A DNA stretch of 64,000 nt, taken from positions 5,461,447-5,525,446 of the forward strand of contig JALPQD010000053.1 in assembly GCA_023101885.1 (NCBI GenBank), in the 5' to 3' direction. The stretch's first letter is position 1, and the number at the start of each line of letters is the position of its first letter. The position numbers and the translations under genes were made by a program. Shown piece after piece: positions 33,475 to 45,311 of the stretch. The notes under the pieces were generated by a model. The model searched no databases and was not told the origin of the DNA. It saw only the letters and a list, made by a program, of their open reading frames with translations. Origin of the DNA: Typhlomys cinereus. Its lineage: Eukaryota; Chordata; Mammalia; Rodentia; Platacanthomyidae.

Positions 33475-33798
33475 TCCTAACCCTAACCCTAACCTTAACC
33501 CTAAACCTAATGCAACACTAACCCTAACCTTAATACTAACCTTAACCCCAACCCTAAACCTAATACAACCCTTACCTTAACCCTAACCTTAACCCAACCA
33601 TAACCCAATCCTAACCCTAAACTCTAAATCCTAAACATAACCTTAACCCTCTATTCCTAACCCTAAGCCCCAAACCCAAACCCTAACCCTTTAACCCAAA
33701 CCCTAACCCTAACCTGACCCCTAACCCTAACCCAAATCCTAACCCTAACCCTCTAACCCCCTAACCCTAACCCTAACTCTTAACCATAACCCTAACTC
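33475..33798. repeat. Interstitial telomeric repeat array (CCCTAA on +), degenerate
   Basis: About 325 bases composed of CCCTAA and variants (CCTTAA, CCCCAA, CCCTAAA, CCATAA, AATACAAC). I count about 18 exact CCCTAA units, scattered among variants in the same orientation, so the G-rich strand is minus. The length and degeneracy fit an old interstitial telomeric sequence. Flanks are ordinary repeats, not subtelomeric genes. Confidence 0.95.
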
Positions 33799-33920
33799 AG
33801 GCCTCCACGTATATGTATGAGGAAATCCACCTGTTTCACACATGTACCTACTCATGTAGAAACATGTATACTCATATACATGAACCCCATACATACATTC
33901 ATACATACATACATACACAT
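33799..33920 (+). mobile_element. Probable 3' part of the RSINE/B4-type SINE split by the telomeric array
   Basis: AGGCCTCCACGTATATGTAT immediately follows the array and matches the conserved 3' motif of rodent SINEs (ctggcctccacacgcatg). A TATACATACATTCATACATA-like tail follows. Together with 33229-33474 it would form one element. Confidence 0.45.
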
Positions 33921-34204
33921 GAAAATGGGGATAAGGAGAAAAGCATACAAAAAGTGATCTGGGCAAATAAAAGAAGGATGCACATTAATGTGATTCGGTA
34001 GCACTTATCTTTGCTGAAACTGGAAAGGTGAACACATCTGACAAATGATTGCCATTCAGTAATAAAACCACTGATGGTACAGTGTCCTTCACACAGACAG
34101 GATTTTACTTGCTGATGACAACTCAAGAAACCAGGAATCAGAGAGGATGAGTAGATGACAACATGAGGCTCTGCCCACAGGAATAAGGTTAATTTTTAAA
34201 TTGT
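33921..34204. other. Unique non-coding sequence
   Basis: No supported feature. Confidence 0.4.
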
Positions 34205-34205
34205 A

Positions 34206-34247
<42 letters not shown>

Positions 34248-34537
34248 TGTGTGTGTGTCTGTGTCTGTGTCTGTGTCTGTGTCTGTGTCTGTATGTGTGT
34301 ATCAGAGAGCACTGTGTGTGCCTGTGGAGGCACAAGGGTGACTTTGGAATCATCCTGGATTGTTCTACCTTCTTTTGGTTTTACTCTGGGGTTTCCCAGG
34401 CTCTGCCTTCCAGGACTGGGAGTGAAGGCTGCCACCATTTATTCCCTGAGTTTTTTACGTGGGATCTGGAGATTCAAACTCAAGTCCTTTTGCTTAGGAA
34501 GCAAAGACTTTAAGCCTGAGCCATCTCCCCAGGCCTA
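34205..34537 (-). mobile_element. B2-superfamily SINE, minus strand, with compound TG/TCTG tail
   Basis: Minus-strand start GCCTGGGGAGATGGCTCAGG at 34537, then a CTTTGCTTCCTAAGCAAAAG-type arm, GGCAGCCTTCACTCCCAGTC, AGGTAGAACAATCCAGGATG and CACCCTTGTGCCTCCACAGG. The 3' tail is unusual: (TG)n followed by (TCTG)n on the + strand at 34207-34292. Confidence 0.92.
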
Positions 34538-35889
34538 GGAATAGATTTAAAGTCTGCTTGTTCCTTGGAACAGATCTCCCTCACAAACCAGGGGAGTCTG
34601 AGCTGGACAGGCAGGTCGCACATGAAATGCCGCTAACATTTCACTGCAGCGCTTCTGCACAGCGATGCTTCGTGGAAGCTTCAAGAAGTCACATGCCGCC
34701 CCACTTGAGGCCAGTGCACAATTAAAACTGTGTGTCGCTCATGTGGCTGGGAGCCCGTGAAGCCCACTTATAAACTGACTCGAGGACAGCATGGGAAATG
34801 AGGGCTGGGGCTCGCGGGCGCGCTCTGTCATTCTGCATTACCGCTGTGGACAGAAAATCAGATGCAGACAGCGGGCGAGGAGCGAGGTGAAGGACAGAAA
34901 TGAAACGTCACCCGCAGGAGGGAACCGTTAAATGGCACCAACTGCCCGATCGCGGTGTTTGTCTGCCCATGTGCTGCTTGTCTCCCTCAATCTATCACCA
35001 GGAAGGACATTCCACCAGGGGAATGAGTGTCCTCGGCAGGAGGGGGTAGAGGGGCACAGCTCCCACTGCCGCTGCAGCAACACGCACGCCCTGGACTGTC
35101 AGTTCAGGGGCATCTCTGTAATCTTCCTGCTGTCCATGGCAGGTCCAGAAACAGGCCGCCCAGGGCCCGTTGGCCTTCAAAGGCCATGGCACAAAACAAC
35201 TAGCAAACACTGGAATCCGGGTAAATATGGAGACAGAGGCAGGAAGCAGCCTTGAAGGAACAGTTTCTGGACAGAGTGACACCAGACAAGGACACATCTG
35301 ACAGAGACCACCAGACAGAGACATACCACAAAAAGACACACGGGACAGAGGCACACCACACAGGGACACAGCCGGCAGAAGCAGAGTAGTGTTCTTTGAT
35401 TTTTCACACAATGAAAAAGCAGAAGTGACTGTACATGGGAAGAGGCAGGGCTTTTAAGAGGCAAGAAGATTCTAAAAGAAAATGGGCTTATTTCTGCCTC
35501 ACACACATTCACCTTAACTAGATGAAAAGAGAAACACAATGAAAATTAGAAAGACTAAACAAGACCCCCAGGAGTAAAAGGATGGCTGAAATAATGCTGG
35601 TACCATCCCTCAAGGGGAAAGGGAGGTTTTGGGGTTTGGGAGAACCGCAAATGAATGCCCTGCAAGAGGAAAGGCAGTGAGAATAAAGACCGCTGGCCAG
35701 GAACCAAAGTCTAGAAGAAGGACAGTAAAGCAGGGGTCCCAGAAAGCAAAGGAGCTCCTCCCCAAGAAAGTGTGGATGATGTCCCCATTCGTAGGGCTTC
35801 ATGGGATGCCTCTGTTCTCTGTCCAAGGATGCATGTGGGGGAAGGGGGGTGACAGAGGCGGGTAGAAGCGAAGATGAAAAGAGGATGTT
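34538..35889. other. Unique sequence with a CpG-bearing GC-rich block
   Basis: 34610-34970 has raised GC and CpG (CTCGCGGGCGCGCTC, AGCGGGCGAGGAGCGAG, CCCGATCGCGGTG) in an otherwise CpG-poor window. It could be a small orphan CpG island or a conserved element. A degenerate tandem of about 15 bases, CCAGACAGAGACAC-like, lies at 35268-35375. I see no exon with a defended frame. Confidence 0.5.
35268..35375. repeat. Degenerate short tandem (CAGACAGAGACACAC-like)
   Basis: About seven imperfect units of roughly 15-16 bases containing GACA(G/A)AG and GACACA words. It explains the Cys/Val/Ser/Leu-rich minus-strand frames over 34995-35539. Confidence 0.7.
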
Positions 35890-36171
35890 GGGGCTGGAGA
35901 GGTGGCTCAGAGATTAAGCCTCTGCCTTGCAGGCAGAAGGTCCTAAGTTCAGATCCTAGACCCCACGTGTAGACCCCGGGCGGAAGCAGGGACGGCCTGC
36001 GTTTCTGGTCCTGGTAGGGCGGAGCCTGTGAATCCCGGAGCAGAGTAAACAAGGAGGAAGTAGAGGCGTCCATGGTGGTTCCCCAAATTCGCCCATGGTT
36101 CTATACACACACACACACACACACATACATACACACATGTGCACACACGCACAATTGAATAAATAAATTTA
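35890..36171 (+). mobile_element. B2-superfamily SINE, second subfamily
   Basis: GGGCTGGAGAGGTGGCTCAG, AAGCCTCTGCCTTGCAGGCA, CCCGGGCGGAAGCAGGGACG, GGCGGAGCCTGTGAATCCCG, AGAGTAAACAAGGAGGAAG and GTCCATGGTGGTTCCCC are diagnostic. The tail is a CA array then ACAATTGAATAAATAAATTT. Confidence 0.93.
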
Positions 36172-37639
36172 AAAAAGAGAAAATTATAGTTAAAAAAAGA
36201 GAATGCTTAGAAATGTTATCACGCCCTTTTCTCCTGCCCCCCCCCCAGTTCTCTGCTGGCTCCTCCAGCCAGTGGGCCACTGCGGCTCTCTCCCTATCTT
36301 CTCTGACCTTAAATTGTCTCCTCTCTTCTAAAACTCTGCCACCTCAAGGCTAAACGATGGCTCCCTTGGCCACCAGGTCCCCAACTCTAAATAAATAGAA
36401 TGTGTCCAGGATGACACATCTGGTTCTTTATCTCTTCCTGTTTTGTTTTGTTGTTTTTTTTTTTTTTGTCTTATCCCTTCAGGGAGATTTAAACATATAA
36501 AAAAGCTAAACAAGAAATAAAGCTTTCCACATACATCCTGTTACAACTATCTTACAGGATGGAATACATTTATTATAACTGATAACAAATATTGGTACAT
36601 TAACTAAAATCTCACAACTTTCTACAAATTAGAATAATAACCAGAATTTGCCTGTGAGATCCAAATGGGAATTCTTCTATGCACAGGTTATTGGCATATT
36701 TTACTGTTTGTGAATGTGGAAATTTCAGATGGCAAATGCTCAGGGGCAACATCCTTGGTAACCCACATGTAAGAGGACAACACTGCCCACCAGCCCACGG
36801 GCCAGCTATCTGGACAGGTTTGCCCCACACTGGAAATGGATGCCCAAGATGATGCTAAGAAGAATTCCAGGTGCTAAGTCACATGCGTAAAAACAGCATC
36901 TAGGGAGACCGGATAAAGAAGAAGCCACCATCTCCCTCCTTGGCATGGTGAATTCCACCACAGTCACTTAGAGGGGCCTTCCCTCTGTGCCCCGTGTCAC
37001 TGGTGTACACAGGAGTTATGCAGATCCAGTGTGAAAAGCAATGTCTTGTCACAGTAGCGGTAGCCATCCACGCCGCTGTGAACGCTCCCCGCGTCCGTCC
37101 TAAGCAGAAAGACTGGAGAGAGGGGCAACTCCAAGGACTGGCTCCCCCTCTCTTCTTGAAAAGCCATGTCCCCTTAACCCCTCATCTGGACAAAGGGCCT
37201 CCTTTCCCGCCTTGTCTCTGACCAGCTATCAGCCCTTCCCTGGTTTTGGCCTCAGATGGGAGTCAGCCCCTTTGAGACCCTCAAACTATATGCTTCACAG
37301 ATCTGGGGCTGAGGGCTAATGATGCTCGTCTCTCGACTACACTCTGTGGGGAGAGAAACAGAGCCACTCAGTGCGTGAGCACAGGCGGTGGGACAAAGCC
37401 AGGGGACAAGAGTGTGCTGTTGCTCGTGTTAACATGGCCAGATGAAGCTCTGGCAGGTTTACAAACCAAACCTGACATCTTCCAGTGCATTCCATTCGCG
37501 GCTTCCAGGCTTACTAAAAATAACTCCATTATAATGGTTGTCCCACAGAGCTTACCAGAAAGACAGCTTTTGATCTTTATCCTGGATAAAGGTCATATGC
37601 CCAGCTCCCTTAAGTCTGTTCCAAGTTAAACTGTCATAA
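36172..37639. other. Unique non-coding sequence
   Basis: Contains a C-homopolymer near 36238-36247 and a T-homopolymer near 36455-36468. No gene or recognised mobile element. Confidence 0.5.
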
Positions 37640-37737
37640 ATGAACAAAGTCAGTTATGGTGATACATACCTGTAGTCCATCTAGTGAGCCACGGGTTCGA
37701 GACCAACCTAGGCAGTGCAGCAGGCCTCTTTCTCAAA
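37640..37737 (+). mobile_element. B1-like SINE fragment
   Basis: TTATGGTGATACATACCTGT, AGTCCATCTAGTGAGCCACG, GGTTCGAGACCAACCTAGGC, AGTGCAGCAGGCCTCTTTCTC then an A-rich simple repeat. A portion of the left B1 body is missing. Confidence 0.6.
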
Positions 37738-37792
37738 TAATAGTAGTAGTAGTAGTAATAATAATAATAATGACAATAAATAAACAAATAAA
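37738..37792. repeat. TAG/TAA trinucleotide repeat
   Basis: (TAG)n passing into (TAA)n, then a TGACAATAAATAAACAAATAA tail, grown from the A-rich end of the preceding B1-like SINE. The reverse strand gives a Tyr/Ile-rich frame. Confidence 0.92.
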
Positions 37793-38251
37793 ATACCAAC
37801 ACCTTGGTGAGAGTCCTAGACCTGGTGGGCTGGCCAACCTGTTGCCCCTTTTCCAAACACCAAGAAACAAGCTCCCCTCTGAAAACCCAAGCAAATTCCC
37901 AAGGAAACCTCTGTCCACTGTGGATGATTCAGGCAGCAAAAGGGCCTATTCTTCTATCTTGTTTCTTGTAATCTCTGCAGGTGTTAAGCATTCAGGGGCA
38001 GGCAGTCTCCTGGGCTGGTCTCTATCTACACTGGATATTGAATTGTGACTGGTATGACAGGCAAAATGAGCAGCATTCCTTGGTGGCAGAAGACACTGTT
38101 CACAAACTGATTGCCTCTGAGATGACATGATTGTATTAGCATTTGTTCCTTTAATGGTCCGCAAAACCCAAATTGGATTTCAGCATCCTGCCACTGGAAT
38201 TTCTACATGCTTCTTCTAAATGTCTTCTGTATTTTGATGATTAGAAGGTAT

Positions 38252-38265
38252 CGAGAGAGAGAGAC

Positions 38266-38314
<49 letters not shown>
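38252..38314. repeat. GA microsatellite
   Basis: About 63 bases of GA dinucleotides with single interruptions (GACAGA, GAAAGA). Confidence 0.96.
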
Positions 38315-38316
<2 letters not shown>

Positions 38317-40013
38317 TATTTTTTAGACTAAGTAAATCAGTTGAGTTTGTTTCAGCAAAGCAAACAAAACAAAAATGACTCTTGGACCGAACCATTCCGG
38401 GTAGTTTTAGGAATGCCAACCAGCAACATGACCAAAAGGTATTTATGGAAGCAATGGCTTTGGCATGGTCCACCAACTAAGTTATAGCTTAATTATCTGT
38501 TCACAGTTTAATTGCTTTAGCTGCCAGGCCTTGTGCCACAAGCCAAAACTGGAAACTCTGACTAAACCCACATGGGTTTGTTCTGTTGGACCTGGTGCCT
38601 GTGTTCAGAGCAATTCGGTCTCCTCACAGAATCTTACCTAACAGAAGCCACTGGAACAATAGAAACTCATAGCCTACCATGCTGATAAAATAGGTGGGTC
38701 TGAACCAACTTTGCTTCTAAACACTAAGGATTTTCCTGGAATTGTGGAAAGGATTACATAATGAGAATGGAAACAGGATTGAATCACAGGCACAAGAATG
38801 TGCCTGATGTTGAACTACTCCCCAAATAAATAGTGCAAAATGAGATTGGTTATTAAAAATTAGGTGTTCTAAGACTGATTTGAAAGTTTGCTTTTGAACC
38901 AACTAAATGTTTTAATGTTTAATTAAATATTTCCTCAGCTGCAATTAAAAATAGCACCTTCTTGCAAACCTACTCCAAAATCTAGTCACCCAAGGATTTG
39001 TAAATATTCAAACAAAAATAAATTTGTTTTCAATGTAATTATCTTAGCATAACACAGTATCTACAACTGTCAGAACTACTTGAAGATGTGCTATGGAGAT
39101 TGAAAATAAAGTCTATGAAGCAATCCTATACTCAATATTTAATAATAACCACTGATGTGAAAGGATCTTGTTCAACCTTGAAGAAAGAATAATTCTTTAG
39201 GTCATTGGATGAATATTGCCAAGTGAGAATTGGGAAATAAGATGAGAAATAATGAAACTGTTTGTTTTCATACTTCAGTGATGGTCACTCTCTACTCTCC
39301 TCAACGTGAGAACACGGACTTGCCTCAGGCTTCTAACTGAAGTTATGTAAAACCCTTAGCCACCCATGTTCCATGTAGTTGTAGTTTCTTCTATGTCTTT
39401 TCTGTCTTTTTCTTCAGCTGACTTGCTTATCCTGGTGCATTTTTTTCCCCTTAGAAACAGCTCATCTTTATGTCTTTCCCAAGGATTTGTTAACATTTTT
39501 CTAAAAGACTCTTTGTTTCCCACTCAGGTGTCTTCAGTGTCTTTCATAGAATTCTGTAAATCGATGTTTTGAAATATGGGGCAATCCACTACTGGACAAG
39601 ACATTCCACTCAAGGCAGGGTGGCTGCGTCCAGGAACTCACTGCGAGGAGATTTGTCCTTACCAGAACTGCACAATGACTGAAATACCAACATGTCCCCA
39701 CAGACTAGCAAGGATCTCAGAAGAAATGATTAAATGCAGTAGGAACCTTAGGGGCTAGAGTTATACAGGTGAAGAGGAATGCCCCTCTCAGTGGGTCTGC
39801 CCAAGGAAGGGCCACTTGGTCTCTCACAGAGACCTAAAACCCCACTGGAGCAGATGATCCAGAGGGAACCCTGGGAACCATAGAAGCAGACAGACAGGAG
39901 GGTAGGAGGGAGCGAGATGGATTGATAATGGAACAGAAGGGAGAAGGGAACAGAAGAGAAAGGGGGGGAAGGGAGGGAGGGATAATTACTCAGTATGCCT
40001 GTAAAACTAGAAT

Positions 40014-40041
40014 ATATATGTGTGTGTGTGTGTGTGTGTAT
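40014..40041. repeat. Short TATG/TG array
   Basis: TATATATGTGTGTGTGTGTG tract just 25 bases upstream of a SINE head. Confidence 0.85.
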
Positions 40042-40065
40042 AATAATTTAAAAAACAGATTCAAA

Positions 40066-40335
40066 GGGCTTGGAAGATAGCTCAGGGGCTAAAGCCTTTG
40101 CCTCACAAACAAAAGGACCTAAGTTCAAATCCCAGATTCCACCTTAAAACATCAGGCAGAAATGGTGAGGACTACAATTCTGGCCCTGGATGGCAAAGTC
40201 TGGGAAAACCCAGAGCAAAGCAATTAGGATGTAGAGTACTGATTCCTGACTTCAACCTTGGCCCTCCATAAGCATATATCCTCAGATGCCACTTTATACA
40301 AACATGCACATATACACACACATACAAACATTCAA
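40066..40335 (+). mobile_element. B2-superfamily SINE, first subfamily, diverged
   Basis: GGGCTTGGAAGATAGCTCAG, CCTAAGTTCAAATCCCAG, TCTGGCCCTGGATGGCAAAG, CAAAGCAATTAGGATGTAGA and CCTTGGCCCTCCATAAGC are readable. The CA tail is short and broken by CAT and ATAC units. Confidence 0.85.
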
Positions 40336-41405
40336 AACAGGAAAAGATGTATTTGGCTCGAGGTTTTGGAGGCCTCAGACCAGTGTTGGTTGCCTCTGCT
40401 GATTCTGTGCTTAGGGACAGGGAGGACACTATGAGGGAAGATGACTAGTGGAGCAAAGGAGCTCGCCTTACAGCAACCAGCAACTGAGAAGCAGAAGAGA
40501 AGGGCCGGCGTGGAGACCCTGCACACCATTCAAAGGCATTCCTTTAGCAACTCAGCTTCTGCCCACCAAGTCTTGTTTCCTAAACGTTCCTCTTATCACT
40601 TGTAAAGAGAATCAAACATTAGAGGCCAAATATTAAGCAGAGGGTTACATTCACTTCACCAAACACATATCAACAAGTCATTACTCCAAACTTATACGCA
40701 CAAATGATAGGGAGCTTATTTTTAAAACCCCTTTCTCAGTTTTCAAAATAATTATCCTGAAAGCACCTTTACTAAGTAGCAACCCCCCAAATATTAATAA
40801 AATATTTCACTTACTGCATTTTTATTAATATGTAATTCCTAAGGGAAAAAATTCTGATGACACTAGATAGGACTAATGGTCAAAGAAGCTTGTTTGAAAC
40901 TTTCCAAGGAACTGCTCAAGTATCTGTTGCCCTGTCGTTAAGATTTTCTCCTCTTTCAACTCTTAACTTGATTTCATAGATGTTGTTTTAATGATTACTA
41001 ATGTTTTGCAGTTAGAAGATAGCTCATAAATTATGCTGATACATACAAAAGCATTAGGTAAAAGAAAGAGAACAAATTAGTTTTTCTTAGGCTGGCTTAA
41101 GAAAGTCCAGATTATTATATATTTCTTATTTGCTTTGCTATTTAAGGAAATGGTAATTTGGTTTTCACAGTCCATTGAAATAACCAGAAAAACAAGGATT
41201 CATGCTAAAAATACAGAAATGTCGCTTTAAGCTTTATTAAAAAAAAAAAAGACATTTTCCAATAATGGGTTTTATTTCATGCTATGTCAGCATATAAAGT
41301 TTTATTTTGTAAAGTCCTGTTCTAGGGAAAAACAAAGGACATGTGACCAGCCCAGAGGCATAAAGATAAGTTTGAGTTTTAGCTCTTAAAAGAATCCTAC
41401 ATATT
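40336..41405. other. Unique AT-rich sequence
   Basis: No recognised element. A-homopolymer near 41240-41251. Confidence 0.45.
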
Positions 41406-41652
41406 GGGGCTGGAGAGGTGGCTCAGGGGTTAAGCTTCTGCCTTGTAAGCAGAGGGACCTGAGTTCAGATCCCATATAAAAAGGCAGGGCAGAAATGGAG
41501 GCAGCCTGTATTTCTAGCCCTGGGGAATCTAAGATGATTACCAAAGTCACCCTTGGGCCTCCACATGTACACATAATAAAGAGCAGTCTACTAAACACGT
41601 ATGCATGCTCGCGCGCACGCACACACACACACAAAGGTGCACACACAAACAT
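41406..41652 (+). mobile_element. B2-superfamily SINE with internal deletion and GC-alternating tail
   Basis: GGGGCTGGAGAGGTGGCTCA head, CCTGAGTTCAGATCCCAT, GGCAGCCTGTATTTCTAGCC, then a jump to GAATCTAAGATGATTACC (the AGAGCAAAG...GGTAGAGCAATCC part is missing) and CACCCTTGGGCCTCCACA. The tail has CTCGCGCGCACGCACACAC before CA units. Confidence 0.88.
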
Positions 41653-43315
41653 GGATAAAAATGTAGCCGTAGATTTTAATTTTATAACACATTCTGTAAC
41701 AAATAAAATCTTAAATATTATCAAGAATGAGCTCTATATAACCAGTGAGTGAAGTTTGCCTTCCATATATTTTCTCCCTAAATATGAACCTCTTATTAAT
41801 ATCTCATTATTAAAAGATAAACTGCAAAGCTGAAACAATCCATTGAAATCATGAAGCAAGGTGTGAAAGCCTTTACTGAAGACTCAGGCCAAGGGTGAGA
41901 GCTACTCACATCCTTTGCTATGAACATTAGAGCCAGTACATCGCATGAGATGGGGGAACAGGACAGCTCCACGGTGATGAGCTCATGAAGGAGGAAGATG
42001 CGATGAAGAAAAAGAAGAAAGAGCCAAGGCTGGAAGTGCTGTTTATTTCCCAGAGTGGAATCATTTTTTTTTTCCATTCCCAGATGATTTAAGTCGACAA
42101 ATTGGTTCTTCGGGCTGCTTAGCTTCCTGACCTCGCAAAGTCCATTTTGTAACTTCTGTCTCATCCAGCTGTTGACAGACGAATGCCACCAACCAATGCA
42201 ATAAAACCTCCCAGGGGCTGAGGATTAGGCCCGGAAATTGTAACAGCAGCAGAAGAATTAGATGTGAAGTCTGTCCAACTTTTAATACCAAATCTCCTCT
42301 GTAAAAGAGAACCGATAGTCCTGTAGAAAGAGGTTAATGCACATTCCATCTCTCCTGGGGCGCAGTACTGGAAAGCGAATCCTAAGGAGAAAAATATTGG
42401 AAACTCTTTCTCACCTACAAAACACTTTTTGAAATCTGGTGTCTTTAAGGGTATGCTGTGCTTCAGGGCAATTTTTCTCAGAAACATATATTCAATTTTG
42501 TTTCTTTATAAAACCAGAATCCACAATTTTTACAGAATATCTGCCATCCCAAAATACTCAGAGTAACATGCAGCATGGATGTAGGAAGGACTGAGGGTAG
42601 TTCAAAAACCAGAAGTCCTTGAACCCTGTGAGGACATACAGCAATGTGCCTCCCCGCGCTCCTGACAGTACCCAAGATTAGGAGCTCACACCCAGACGCC
42701 CCGGGGCCATCTACATATCCTGTTTTCTCCTGTTAAGTGGGCTGGTGTGAGCATTACTATTAGAATGTGCGCACAACACGACGCCAGACCAGGGGTAAGC
42801 ACTTCACGTGCACTTCAGTGTTTCTTTACCATCCTGTTCTCTGATCACAATCAATCAATGCTGGTGAATGAACCTCTTTTTATTTGAAGTCTCCTTAGAT
42901 GAATCACTATGCTTCAGTATCATAGCACATCCAAAAACAAGACCGGTGGGTACATTTGTCCATCAGAAAAGGAAGCACAGCTTGTACCTTCTGTGGTTAC
43001 AGTTGAAAGCATGCTAGCAAAAACTTAACGCTTCCTTAGTATCAGAAAACGGCCTCACAAAAAGGTCATCCCTGAACCTCCTTCCATAAAAGCATTCATT
43101 GCAAGCCATCTACCGCTCAACTAATTTAGAATGGCATCCACCCCTATACCCCATTACCACTGGACGCTGGGGGCTCCTTCCATCCTGAGTTCTGGTTTGT
43201 TTCCAAATAGGAGAATCTGTACCATCACAGAAGAAACCCAAGTGCCACGCCTCACATTATAAAATCTATAAACTTATCTTGACTTTCAAAGATATATAAA
43301 ACTTTCTAATCCATT
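41653..43315. other. Unique sequence with a candidate conserved block
   Basis: 41800-42480 is repeat-free and listed separately. A possible very diverged MIR (GTAAGCACTTCACGTGCACT, 42797-42816) is noted but not called. No supported gene. Confidence 0.45.
41850..42480. promoter_or_regulatory. Candidate conserved non-coding element
   Basis: About 600 bases free of repeats with TGACAG, CAGCTG, AGAATTAGATG, ACCAATGCAATAAAAC and TTTTAATACC motifs. The same region is open for 122, 76 and 108 codons on the minus strand in overlapping frames, with no recognisable protein. I favour non-coding. Evidence is compositional only. Confidence 0.25.
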
Positions 43316-43583
43316 TGTGTGTGTGTGTGTGTGTGTACACCTCTGTGTCTGTGTCTGTGTCTGTGTGTGTGTACAAGACGTTATTTGAATGCATGTCCCT
43401 TAGAAGCCCAAGGGTAACACCTCCTCATTGCTTTGCTCTGGAGTTTCTCAGGCCCTTCTTCGAAGCTGCAATTGTAGGCCTTCGCCATGTGCCATGGGAT
43501 CTTATGTGGGATCCGGGATCTGAACTCTGGTCCTTTTGCTTGACAGGCAAAGGTTTTAACCCCTGAGCCATCTCCCCAGCTCA
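43316..43583 (-). mobile_element. B2-superfamily SINE, minus strand, internally shortened
   Basis: Minus-strand start GAGCTGGGGAGATGGCTCAG at 43583, B-box CCAGAGTTCAGATCCCGG, then the body with CCCAGAGCAAAG-type sequence (CAGAGCAAAGCAATGAGGAG) joined to GTTACCCTTGGGCTTCTAAG. The GAGCAATCCAGGATGATTCC segment is missing. The tail is (TG)n/(TCTG)n on +. Confidence 0.88.
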
Positions 43584-45311
43584 GTTAAACTCTTTTAAGT
43601 ATCCCTCCTCTTTAGTCACTATCTTTAGTCTTATCTGTCACTATCATTCACTTTTGTGATATCATTTTCCTTTAACTCTTCCTCTCTACTTTGACTGTTC
43701 CTAGCAGATAAATGTTCCTATTGCCTTGGAATAACTGAGGAACTTACAATATGTTACAAGAAAAATAACATACAATGATGATGAGGTTAGTTCCTATTTT
43801 ACCATCTACTTGTCAAGTTGGGTAAACTTTATGCATCGTCTGGGTAAACTTTATGCACAGATCTATTCCAACTGGCGATGTAAACTAGTGCACGTACAAT
43901 GTCTGCTCACTGGACCGGAGCCAATGGGAACACAGCAAGAGATGCACATGCCACCATGTCAGGAGAGTATCTGCTCACTCGACACAATAAATGAAAACAT
44001 GTGGATAGAAGTGTTAAGTTCATCAAATCAGAACAAATACTGATACTGGAAGTACTGATATATCTCATGTGATCACCCAGAAACCAGAACACTTACAAGG
44101 CAAAACAAAAGTTTTAAGGAATCAAACATGATTAAGTAACCAAAAGTGTCCTACTTTTCAATTGCAATGAAATGAATCATAATCACTATTACCTGCAGAA
44201 TTTAATATTTAATTAGCTGGAGGTATTATGAATGTATCTTATACTAAGCAATTAAATCCAAAGAAAGTCATTTTCTAAAATGAAACATAAGAAACACATC
44301 TGCATTTTGACCTACAAATTCTCTCTGAATCAAAAGTGTAAGAATAAAAATTGGTAGTTGGTGGATTCAAGCTGTTGGATAAAGGAGATTATAATAATTC
44401 TGACTGGTTCTCTTAATAAATCTAAAATTAACAGAGGAATCGAACTAATACCATTAAATTGGAAATGCATTTAAATGAGTCTTAATTTCAATAGTATTGA
44501 AAGGTAGTCTTTTCTGATTTTGTCTCAGGCGTGGTCTACCAGACATTCTTAGCCACAGCAATACACTTAATGCCATTAAAGCTTTGCAATTAGACATAAA
44601 ATATGGGTACCTTCAAGTTCGTGTCATTGGAACAGTACAGTCACTGAGAGGTTTATGCAACATGGTACAGAAGACAGGGCAGGCGCGCTGAAAACTAAGG
44701 TCAGAGTCAACCACCAGTTTGAAATTTTGAAACCTGACTCATGCCCAACTAGTGCCTTTCTTGAAAGACTGACCCCAAGCCAAAGCATTAAGAGGTACAT
44801 ACTTTTTAAATGAAACAAGCTGGATTTATGTCTCCCAGCAAGTCTGACTTCAGACATACAGTGTTTCTCTCATCAGACATTTCACTCAGAACTCTCCCCA
44901 GTAACTCATGCGGCTGGGCCTCCCTGGGAAGCTGACAGACACCAGGCTCGGTGTCAGACTTAAGCTGACCAATCTTTGGAATTTCCCTTTGGTATTGAAA
45001 TGGGTTTTCACTCAACCTCAAATCATTTAAGAGCTAAACTGTTCAAAAGAGATTTTAGCACCAATAAAAGCATAAAGAACATCTGTTTTCCCAAGAAAAG
45101 CTAATAGTCCTCATACTAAATTAAGAACCAAAGCCCATTCAATGGTAAGGTTAATCAAAGTACAATTTCAAATTCTCAAACACTTGTCTGATTCATCTGT
45201 GCAATTACCTGCTAAATTAATGCCAGCACCAAAAAAAATTTCAAAAGTAGAATACATTCTATACTAAATGAAATTCTGTACAAAACAAGACTTCCTTAAT
45301 ATTTGCACTTG
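43584..45311. other. Unique non-coding sequence
   Basis: Contains a local imperfect tandem, GGGTAAACTTTATGCA, at 43820 and 43843. 44100-44620 is AT-rich with several TTAATTT and ATTTAATTAG words. No gene. Confidence 0.5.

Larger units (their letters stand above)
37793..40065. other. Long unique non-coding stretch
   Basis: Apart from a GA tract at 38252-38314 and a purine-rich piece at about 39890-39985, no repeat is recognised. 38880-39260 is strongly AT-rich with TTTAATTAAATA and CAATTAAAAATAG. No credible gene. Confidence 0.5.

Noticed and set aside
33475..33798. True chromosome end or subtelomere
   Set aside because: The array is only about 325 bases, degenerate, and has ordinary retroposon-rich DNA on both sides.
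42770..42840. MIR-like segment (GTAAGCACTTCACGTGCACT)
   Set aside because: Only one short word matches; too little to support a call by eye.
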